From the NCBI GenBank assembly GCA_030490835.1, contig CM059977.1:15657399-15721398 (forward strand): a stretch of DNA of 64,000 nucleotides, written 5' to 3'. Under the pieces are notes generated by a model, which saw only the letters and a list, made by a program, of their open reading frames with translations, was not told where the DNA came from and made no database searches. Both the position numbers and the translations under genes were made by a program. The DNA comes from Annona cherimola. Its lineage: Eukaryota > Streptophyta > Magnoliopsida > Magnoliales > Annonaceae. Positions 46,148 to 56,900 of this stretch are shown one piece after another (position 1 is the stretch's first letter; every line of letters begins with the position of its first letter).

Positions 46148-46640
46148 TAAATAAATTTATAAGGTATTGTTTAAAGGAAATTATTTTAAAATAATTTTAT
46201 GATGATAAAAATATTCTCAAGAATGTAGTTTCCGAAAAATAAGAAATTACACAAATCATAAAAGTTTGGAAAATGTGGGGGAGTGAAAAGAGAGAGGTCA
46301 AGAAAATCATACAATTGAGTTGAAAAAGAAATAAAAATTTTGTATAACAATACGAAGAAGATAATAACTAAAAATAAAATAGTAATCAACTGAATAATTA
46401 AGAGAATAGATAAAGAATGTAAAATAAGATTACTTACATACATCGTGTAAATAAATATCCATTATTCTTCTAAAGAAATGTATGAAAAACGAAAAATAAA
46501 GAACTTTCCACGAAAGAAGAGAATCCTGTCCTCGCTGAATTATATGAAACGGAAGAAACGTCGGAGTCAACGACGGGATTTGGCCGTGGGTGTGAGAGAG
46601 AGAGAGAGAGACGACGGCAGAGAAGGGAAGAGAGAAAGAG
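46148..46640 (+). promoter_or_regulatory. Upstream region of the DUF716 gene
   Basis: Spans from the right end of the Mutator-like element to the start codon. AT-rich to about 46480, then a leader-like stretch with a GA microsatellite (46594-46611). Specific promoter motifs cannot be assigned. Confidence 0.4.
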
Positions 46641-47639
46641 ATGGGCCTCTTCATCTACTGCTTGGGAGGTGGCGCCCTTTTCCTCATCGGCACCTGGGAA
46701 GCCCTCTCCTTCTTCTACGCTCACTTCCACCAACCTCTGCCCTCTCTCACCCCTCTACCGCCATCTCCCAGAAGAAGAAAAACGACCACTACCCATGCAA
46801 ATCCCTTCTTCTCCGCGTTCTTCCTCCTCGCCGTCGCTCTCTTCTCCTTCTCCGCCATCCTCAACTCCATTCTCTCCGCCCTCGACGCCCTCCGCCGCAG
46901 CGACCGCATCGGCGTCGTTCTCCAACTCCAGTCCTCCGCCGCCGCCGCCCTCTTCCTCCTCTACGCCGCCGTCGGCTTCCTTATCGAATTCACCAGTCTC
47001 CTGCCTCTCCCTCTCTCCGCCCTCGATCTCATCGCCCTCTTCGCTTTCGGCCAGGAATTTCTCCTCTTCTACCTCCAGCGCAAAGACCCATCTGGCCTCG
47101 AGAATCGCTACTTCGATTTGCTTCTTGTTCCTACCGGCGCCTGCTTCGTCTCGACGCTCCTCCAAATGGGCATGCCCAAATCGCCCTTCCCGCCCATGGT
47201 TCGCGGCGTCGGGCTCATTCTGCAGGGGACTTGGTTGGTACAGATGGGTTTCTCGTTCTTCACCAATCTGATGACGCATGGTTGCAGCTTGCGGGAGAAG
47301 AGCAGAGGGAATTACACAGTTAGGTGCAACGGGCATGCAGAGTATCATCGGAGCAACGCGATCGCCACGCTTCAGTTCAATTGCCATCTCGCTTTCCTAG
47401 TCGTCTTTGTCGTCGGCGCATATTCGCTTGTGGGTCAGGGTCAGGGTCAGGGTCAGGGTCAGAGGTCTGCCGTGGATTACCATAGGTATAAACCTTTGAG
47501 TGAAGAACTGCGGCAGTTTGATCATCAGTCGCATTTCACGTTGAGTCCTGATGAAGATGAGGAAGAGATAACCTTGGAGGCGAATGATCAGAAGCCTCCT
47601 TTGCCTGTGACAGTTGTCAATGGTTTTGGAGCTCATTGA
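46641..47639 (+). CDS. DUF716/TMEM45-family multi-pass membrane protein
   Basis: Intronless, 332 residues. About seven hydrophobic segments: ~3-24, 56-76, 98-120, 127-147, 159-178, 188-210 and 245-266, followed by a soluble acidic C-tail. The pattern, with GTWEALSFFYAHFH in segment 1, FGQEFLLFYLQ in segment 4 and TWLVQMGFSFF in segment 6, matches the plant DUF716 (TMEM45) family; biochemical function is unknown, and membership only implies an integral membrane protein. A run of five GGTCAG units (47433-47462) encodes Gly-Gln repeats just after the last membrane segment. ATG at 46641 opens the first membrane segment and is the natural start; the long overlapping frames in other phases are GC-rich shadows. 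Confidence 0.9.
   Translation: MGLFIYCLGGGALFLIGTWEALSFFYAHFHQPLPSLTPLPPSPRRRKTTTTHANPFFSAFFLLAVALFSFSAILNSILSALDALRRSDRIGVVLQLQSSAAAALFLLYAAVGFLIEFTSLLPLPLSALDLIALFAFGQEFLLFYLQRKDPSGLENRYFDLLLVPTGACFVSTLLQMGMPKSPFPPMVRGVGLILQGTWLVQMGFSFFTNLMTHGCSLREKSRGNYTVRCNGHAEYHRSNAIATLQFNCHLAFLVVFVVGAYSLVGQGQGQGQGQRSAVDYHRYKPLSEELRQFDHQSHFTLSPDEDEEEITLEANDQKPPLPVTVVNGFGAH
47433..47462 (+). repeat. In-frame GGTCAG hexanucleotide repeat, five units
   Basis: Perfect five-fold repeat encoding (Gly-Gln)5 in the DUF716 protein. Length can change in steps of two residues without frameshift. Confidence 0.95.
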
Positions 47640-49827
47640 TGCTGTGAGTTGGACAACTTTCAAAGATAGAATCTCTCTCTCTCTCTCTCCCTCCCTCCCT
47701 CCCTCCCCCTTCCCTTTTTAATCTCTTTCCCACACGAAATTTGGATATTTCCTCTGTATACTTCATGATGGAAATGCTTAAGATTTTTTTCCCATACAGA
47801 AACCTGGGGGGTAGAATTGTCTGTTTTTACATAATCATTTTCCTTATATAGTTGAAGTTTGTATTTTGGGTAGCAATATGTGATATTGGGCGGTTTAATT
47901 TCCCTCTCCATGAGGCTCTCCTATATCTATAATCGGCAACGAGAATTTAGCTTCTGCTTATCAGGCCTCTCCATGGGGCTCTCCTATATCTATAATCGGC
48001 AACAAGAATTTAGCTTCTGCTTATCAGGTTGCTTTGTGGATTAGTATCAAAAATACTGGAATGAGAGGAATGATTGCTTCTTTGGGTCTCATAAAGTTTC
48101 GAGATCTTTAATGACATTGTTCACAGTTTGTTTTAGGAAGATCCGAACAGAGCATGTAGGTTCAATTTGTCATCCACCAGATCAATGTCTGATTTCGTTA
48201 GTGCTCAAGGGAAGGAAATATATTCAGGGTTCCAAGCCACTTTTTCCAACTAATATCTTGATTGTGAACTCTATACGAACTTTGGAATTAGGCCGAGTTG
48301 GAAATTTGATGTTGCTATCTAATCATCATCATCATAATCAACAACAACAACCGGGGGGGGGTGAAGAAATGAACAGCGCCATATACTAATGCTTTTAAAT
48401 TAGTCTCTTATATTTTGTTGGCTGGGAAATTCTTATCGATCTTTGTGTCATCTGCGGGATATAGGCATATAAACTATCCGGATGGACATCGATCTGCTGG
48501 TCTAAAACTCGGGAGGCTGTTTCTTGCCTTCCTTTTTTGGTGCATGGTGTCTTGAGGTTGCCCTGCACTGCCTTCACCTTCCCATTGTGTGTTTTTAACA
48601 GAAGTGCTGGCTGTCTATGATATATAGGGAGATGAACAAATCAAGATGCGATTCCATTATCATTTTGAGGTCAACATAACGATTTTTTGTTTGCTAGAAA
48701 AGTTTGCCAGTGGTTCTTCTTAGAAAGGAATCGTTCTAGTCTTGTTTTACCCGACCTTTCAGATCTTTACCACCAATAATAAGGAAGTCCCATTTGGTGA
48801 ATGCTGCTGTTATAACGGGCCTATTGACTTCACCCTGGAAGAGGAGAATCCTATGGTATAATCTCTGGCTCCTGTGATGGGGCAGTGGTGAATGTTTGTT
48901 AGAAGGAATAAATAAATCATGATTGAAGGGGTATAGAGCCTTTGCATGTGCAAAAAATGGATTGAAGGCAGCTTCATAGAGACGATAGCAAGCATTCGTG
49001 CACTTGTTAGGACAGTTTCAATCAGCTGCTATGGGACGAGAAAAGAAGTCTTTAACTTGTTCTGCAATTCCCTTTGAGGCATTACCGTAAGATGTTTGAT
49101 GGGATACCATGGATAGAAGCCCGAAAGAACCGAGTAGCAGTGATGCAAACATCGCAAGCGGGGAGACTTACACCCTGTGGCTGCTATTAGTCATAATTTA
49201 GGCAGTGAGAAAGAAAAAAATCTTCATATGTAATCTGAATAAAAAGTGACTACTAATGTTGTACTGATATAGATGAAGCTTCTTTTGCTAGAATCCTTGA
49301 ATATAGGAATGTTCTTACTGTTTCTACGTAAGAATGACAGAATTCTCAAATGCTAGGTTGTACATGCGGTTCAGTTATGCGGATGAATGTACTCGACAGA
49401 GAATTTAATGAGGGCGATCGCGGTCTTAGAATGGTATGTGGATCACTGACATGGAAAAAGACTGAATTTTGTAATCCATCCAAGATGCTTCTTTCTTTAG
49501 GTTTTTTTTAATTATTATTATTATTTAGCTCTTTGGCTTTCATGAGGCAATGGCTCCTCCCTTTACGCCTGCAACCCAACACCCATGCATAAGCTCCAAT
49601 GCACATACTACTGGCTTCCAATGAGAACGATATGCCACAGGCAACATTGCGGCCAAATTTCTAAACTTAACAGGTGCAAATTCAAAACCAATAAACAACA
49701 ATAAGTAGTTGAGGTTCCAATATACGTGCATTTTCATGCATATTGTGATTGTAGCAAAGCCTCCGGGAAACATCACAAAAGTTGAAAGAAAGTATATACA
49801 TGAATAGTTCGGATCAGCAAAGGTGAC
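47640..49827. other. 3' flanks of DUF716 and DNA polymerase lambda genes
   Basis: Convergent gene ends. Contains a CT-rich microsatellite (47671-47715) in the likely DUF716 3' UTR, the 63-bp duplication at 47903 and a short ATC/CAA repeat with a G run near 48320-48361. Short frames are unremarkable. No further gene seen. Confidence 0.45.
47903..48028. repeat. 63-bp tandem duplication
   Basis: Units 47903-47965 and 47966-48028, each from CCTCTCCATG to GCTTCTGCTTATCAGG, differing at about two positions. Downstream of the DUF716 stop, probably transcribed as 3' UTR. Confidence 0.93.
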
Positions 49828-50905
49828 TCAGAGATTTCTTTCGTGTGGTTCAAGCCAAGGAAACCCAAGGATATCAAACACTTCGCGCTCTGTTTTACAG
49901 CTAATCCTTGTACTTGACTTTGCTCCCTGCAATGAATTTTACATGCTTTTAGACTGTCAATGTGGGTATGGAGATATAGGTGGTCTGGATGGGAAGGCGA
50001 GGGAAAAAAATTTAGTCACGTTACCTTTCTCCCTCCAGAACTTTGTGTGGCCAAATACAACCCTGTGTCATCGAGTCTGTACCCTTTGGATTCTGCTAGC
50101 AACCTCAACCTGCAAGTACAAGTTATTCACAACTTGGTTTCTTTCAGAAAAATGCTGGATATATGTATATATATATATATTTTTTCTTTTTCTAAAAAAG
50201 ATAAGAAATAAATGGGCCGTGCAGGTCCACAAATGACACTTAAACCAAGTACAGACCAGTAATTAGGAGATGATCGGATGATTGTATATAAGGATACTGG
50301 TTAGTCAAATTAAGCAGGGACTAGAAAGATGATGTGTTTCTTGCTGGATTTAAGTCCTTTCTAATTCCGCTTGAATCTTGCAGAAGTTACAAATTCCATA
50401 CCACATCAAGAATACATAACTAATTCCATACAGTTTTTTCAACTGCCAATTTTTCCCCTTCCCTTTTATAAGATAAAGTTCATCCTCTTAAAATAGCGGA
50501 GAAATTGTGTGAGGACAATTTTAGAAATAACTAAACTTTCCTGGCCAATCTAGTTGGAATTGCTAGAAGACTACATAATCCAGGAACTAGATGCACAGCC
50601 AACTTCATATAATCATGCTTTGGAAAATAACTTCCAGATTTTTGCACATTTGATCTTGTTGAGACTTGAGAGCTTGTCCAACTGTATGGTTATTAGTGTT
50701 TCATCTCAAATGTTTCTGATACCATGGCCCACATTGGTTCCAAACTGGTTACATCAGTCTCTAACTTAGACTGAAAATCCACAAAAACCATGTTCAAAAG
50801 CAGGCAATTGTATCAATTCCTAGAGAAAAACCTTCAACTACATACCTAAGTGGCATGTAAAATACCAAGCGTGTCACATTTTGATGACTAGATGGTCGAC
50901 ACAAC

Positions 50906-50948
<43 letters not shown>

Positions 50949-53900
50949 AAGAGGTTTGGAGTCCAAACCTAGACCAAGGCATTAGCCTCCATCCAGACCC
51001 CAAAAAAAAAAAAACAAAAAAAAAAAAAACAAACAAACATGCATAGCATGATCACGTTTAATGCAGTTTCCCTCAGCAGTTGGTGAAGACATTACAATAG
51101 CATGGTGCAAGATGCTAACATATCAAACATTAATGTTGCAATCTATGCATCTATTTTCTTTGCAATTTTAAACAAGTTTTGAACAGAACACAAGTAGAAG
51201 AGCAAATTTTCATTAGAGAAGTGACAATACCGTCTATTGAGCACGTCATTTCCTGTCCAAGCTATCAGTCCAAAAGCATGAATATCCCTAGGGTATACCT
51301 GTAACCCAAATATACAGTTGCGAAATGCCTTACTTTTAACGACTGTCCAAAAAAGGCTCCTAGCAACTGTTATTATGGTTGATCAAATAAAGCAATCAAA
51401 AACTCAATGAGAATGCCAACAATAGGAAGCTTGACACAATGACATCAACAGTTACCATGACATAATTACACGACCCTGCAATTAAATAAAATAAATTCTG
51501 ATACGAAAATAGCTTAAGGAACCTTCCCTATAACTCTGTAGGACTAGATTAAAATAAGCGATTGTTGATAATTATCAGGGGAGAAAAAAGATGTACTGAG
51601 GATTCAAATACGTGATGAGAATTTCACAGGGCTAAAGAAGTATACTGGATCCAAGATCATCATTAGCATCATCTACTGACACCCTGCCACCTACAAATAA
51701 TGGTGGTTGCAGCTACAAGATGTTGTCTATTCAGGATCAATAAGCGACTGTGGGACTTTGATGTCAGCTGCTAACTTGACATAACCACCATTTTTATGGA
51801 TGGTACTGAAAATGAGAGTAAATGGTTCCTTCAGCATTAGATATTTTGCATTCATTAGAGATATAACGAAAAATTTTCTGTATGAACTATCTAATAGGAA
51901 GTTAAACAATTGAGTTCAAACCCTTTAAGTGATTCACATTTGAGACCACGGCACCACAATCCCATGCAGAAATTTTCTTGATAATCGGGAACAATTCCCA
52001 TAATTAAGAAAAGATTGGATGCATATCTACAGAGATGAAACTCAGCATGTAACGCAAATCCTATTATTCCATCAACATATTTTCGAACCAGAATCAGAGT
52101 ACTCTGTAAATAACAGGAAAATGTCAAAGTAAAATATTGATATCAGAGGGAAACAAATCTAATTTCAAAAAACAACTAGACAATAAGTTAAAAACCTTCA
52201 AATCTATGCGATGCCGTAGCTCTTGGCCAGGATATGTGCAGAGGCCAAAGTATGTATCAACCCCTGAATCAGTTCCCTGCATCACACCCAATAAGCTTAT
52301 CACAAAGTAGTTCCTTATCATTGACGATATGTCTCTACCAACAGCTGTGATGAAAACAGCAATCGGGATAAAACAACATAATTAAAACAGCTATTATTGT
52401 GTTGAAGCATAAAAGTCATGGAGATTCTAAAAGAAGTTTCCTTGAGAGTTCTGAGTGCAAAATACAAAACATATTCCCAGTTATAATAATGCATAATTTC
52501 TTTGGCATCTCCAGGTATTATGGTCTTACAATTAGCCCTTTAGCAAAGTAATGCATGCGATGGCACACTGCAAGTGATGGTAGCTGGTAGATCTGTAAAA
52601 TGTGCAAACCTACTTTTATGATAAAATTCGAGTTTCTTTGACATAAGATCAGCAAAAGCAGTTGATCACAGAATGGAATGTGTGGGTATCCCACAAACAT
52701 ATAAAATCTTGTACTAGCAGTATACCAGCCTTTTTTGTATGAAAGAATATTGAATCAAATGGATTGTTTGTGTCAGCAAATAATTTATATGCAATGGAAA
52801 GTTTTTACCTCCATACTGTGGGTGCTGAAGATCAAATCCTCTCTCAAAAACTTGATGCCTTTCAAGTACCGAACATACTTAGGCAAGAAGCCCCTGTGGC
52901 TGTAATTAGGGACAAGGAGGAAAAGTTTGATCACAGAAACACCAGGAGAAGAAAGAAATTATTTAAAAATCATGAAACAGCTTAGGTGCTGCTGGAAACC
53001 AAAAAGACTAAAGGAGATTATTTAGTTTTTCTTGTTCTTAAAAAAACAAAAAAACAAAAAAACAAAACTAACTAATCTTGTTTCTGCTGCAATTTGATAT
53101 ACACGTCATGAAATGGATAAAATATGTGCATAAAAATTTCCAAAAAATTCAGCTTTGAATGGAAGGACCTGGCCAGATGTTTCATTTGTTCAATGGAGAA
53201 CTGAATGCTTATTTATGTACAATTGACTGATTGGGTATTTGGAAGAATCATAGTAAATCAGATCAAGATATTTTTTGAGCTCGTTTTCACAGAAAAAAAT
53301 TGGCATTTGGGGGGAGAGATGGCCAATCAAAGAACGATCTAAATCATATATCCATGGACAAATAACCTTCTAAAAGAAAGTTGGAAAGAATAATGAATTG
53401 AATCATGCATCAATGAACAAATAAACTTTGGAAAATATATTCCAAGAGATATAAAGATATCCAGAAAATAACAACATTTTGCCCTCTATCAGGCACTGTT
53501 CCAACATTTCCCAACTTTAATGCCATATATTATTTCAAGTTTTTTTTTTTTTTTCAAAAAAGATAAAAAGATAGTCTAAATTGCAAAAGCACCTTGTCCC
53601 GTCAGGGTGTGTAATTACAACATCCAAGTCCCCGCAAGTAGCCTTACCACGACGATATGATCCTCCGCAGACTACAACAACCTTCAAGACCAAAATAACA
53701 CACTTAAGGCACTGACCACAAAACCCACCATAATATTTTTAAAAAACAAAGGGTGTGTTTTGGTTGGGCACAAAAGTTGTCAACCAAAACTTCTCAATTA
53801 AAAACTTTTCACTTTCCATAACTACCATATTTTTTCATTATTTCTTCACATTTTTTTATACAAACTACCCTATTTCAATCATTTCTATACAACTACCCAT

Positions 53901-56900
53901 ACAGCTAACATATCTATTTTAACTTTATTCTCTTTACACCTCATTATTACCCCTGTCATAACATCATTTTCTATCAGTTTAACAACTTTTACACTAAAAA
54001 CTTTTCATCGAAAAGTCTTATCCTCAACCAAACACACCCATCATCATCATCATCATCATCATAAGTCATATCCTACCTAGGTGGGGTCGTCTGCTCAACC
54101 AACCAAACACACCCAAGAAGAAAAAATGAATTTTCAATGAAGCAAAACACACGCTATGGATGGTCAACAGGCGTGAACTCGAAAATGATGGATAACAATG
54201 CAAGGAACATAATTTTAAGTCACTGAAGAATGAAACAGTCACAGTAGGCACAATGACTTGATACCGTACAAAATGTTACAGTAAAGAAGATAAAGAAGCC
54301 TTATTTGCTACATGTTTTTTGCTTCATTTTCTATCAATTTCCTTCTTGAATGAAGAGGAATGAACACAAATATAAATGATATATTGTCCTGTCTTGTTTT
54401 TCATTTGAGGATAATGTTTATGGGAGAAAGATGAAGAAACTGAAGCCAGGGTAAGTAGAAAGATTGATAAGTATAGGTCAATCAGCAATGGGGCTTTTCT
54501 CAGATGGATGGATTCACACATGCTCAACTCATCCAGACCCCTTTTCAGCTTCTAAACAACAAATTGAAGAATCTAACAAGAATAGATAGAAACAAAATAT
54601 GAAGACAGGGATTTATATAAGAGCAATGTCTAAATTCATAGTAAACAAAAGAAGCATTTCTTTCTTACTACAGACACAAGTACAACCATTAAAGTAAAAA
54701 CAACAAACAGGTTGTTTTTGAAGAAACTCTAGTAATATTTTTTTTTTTTCCTTTGACTAGACTAGATGTGGAGAGATTCTTAAGATGAATGTTTAATGAT
54801 GATTAGAGGCTTGGACAAGGACAACTCCTAGCTTTAACCATGTCACCCTGTCTAAGACTTTGTTCAGGCAGGCAGGCCATTTAGTGGTTCTGTCAGTCGA
54901 CCAGTACTTTCTGATAAGCAATTTTTATCTGCTTATGCCACCAGCACTTTTTAAGGCTGAAATTACTTCGAGTAACATGCAAAAGCACTCTAGCAGCCAA
55001 ACACTTCTTCTAGATGCAGAAAGTACTAACAGCAAACATATCGAGTGGCCACGCAAAGCCTAAACTAGGGCCAAAAAAAAAAAAATTTAATATAACAAAC
55101 AAAACAAGGATTTGGCAGAAATATCAGCGTAGACAAAACAAAAAAAAGTCTGTCACACACAATAGGATGGGTCAAACACTGGAACATGTTGCAAAGACCA
55201 AAGGTTTCAATTGTTCCAACATCGTATACATAAACATGCTCCTCTTTTCCATGCTGCAACAATCCTAACACTTCCAACATGTTACAAAAGATCAAATGAT
55301 TCACTCACTTCAATGATGTAGATAAAAACAAGCTTGACTTTTCCATGGTGTAATTAATCTACTTTGTGGAGATTTTGGATAACAAGGAAAACACTGAACT
55401 TAGGATAGCAAAAGATAAATTAAGGTCTGAGGCATGCAACTTTGACAATGCTCACCCCGGGCAAGATCTCTTCTCCAGCTTTCTGTAGAATGATTTCCAT
55501 GTCTTTAACCTAAAGCAAGCAAAAACCCCTGAAGTCAGGAAGATAAAAGGTGAATGGAATCTTTCAGATAACTGTGATGTTCCATAAAGGCAGAGGATGA
55601 TATGACCTCAAGTCTTGGTATCCTTTTCTTGATATCATCAAAATATTTCAACCCTATCCTTTGCGCAGCTGTCAATGATTCCTCATTTTTCAGATCATCC
55701 AGTGTGCGATGTCCTTTTTCATACAGTTTAAGAGCAGTGGCTGGACCAATACCCCAAACTTCCCCAAATAGAGTTATTGTTCTCACCTTGACAGTTTTAA
55801 AAGGTCCAGAAAAAGTAAGCTACTGCCTGCACATCTTAATGAAATTTAAGTCAAAACTAAAAATAATAATAATAAGGATCTTCTGCTTAAGGTTACACTT
55901 ATATGTTAATCCTTGCTTTAAATTGGACAAAAAAAGAAGAAGAAGCCAAAACAGGCACTTTTGAATATTTACATAACAGCAGAAGAAGAAGCCACAGAAA
56001 TCTCAAGTGAACTAGAGATGCCATTTTTCACTAAATATCGACAAGAATCATGAATAAATAAATAAAGGGAAAAGCATGGAAACAATATAATTCTCCATTT
56101 CTAGAACATCACAACGCAAAAATATTGTGGCAGGAAGATGAAATTAAAGCGCTGTTCAACACAACAAAAAAGCATATTAAAAAAAAAAAAAAAGATTAAT
56201 TGCACTCCTTGATTCTTAGACTCTGGTTGATAAGCAAGGCTATTTTAGATGCTCAGTAAGAAGCCTTTGTTTGAAAATGTAGGGTCTAGGAGATCAGATT
56301 TCGCAAGAGATGGCCCTAGAATTGGACATTTGTTGCTCCACACAATGTACAAACCAATTAGAAATATTCCATTATAAAAATTATGATTCAAAATAGCCAG
56401 ATGTTTTGAATCATAACCCAACAGCCTTTTAATTTTCACATTATTAACATCTTAATATAATCTAAACTACTCATTATGCTTATTCTAAGATATTAAATTA
56501 TACTCTAAAAATTTATTTTAATTGGAGGTTTTGGTGGGCCACAAAATAAAACCATGTTATGATAAACATGTCACCATTAAAATTATCTAACGATTATAAA
56601 AAGCCTTTACTTAATATGTTATCGCACATTCTAACTAAATAAATAATATTAAATGTCTTAAGTAGACTGGTTTTAGTTAATAGAGCTTGATTATATCCAT
56701 CATGATGTATTTTAGGTTAAAATACAACATTCATTTATTTTTGTAATCAATTATATTTTTTATTTTTTCTTTATAAACGTGTTTTCCTAAGTGAATTCAA
56801 TCTATGTACAAAGTTTTGCCATTTTACAATACTTTTATATTTTTATTTTTTATTTTTTAAATCAAGTTTTTTTAAGGGATGAAAAATGACTTACCTGCCC

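Noticed and set aside
46478..47387. 281-, 200- and 210-codon frames overlapping the DUF716 gene
   Set aside because: Arg/Pro/Ser-rich or Glu/Gly-rich shadows of the membrane-protein frame.
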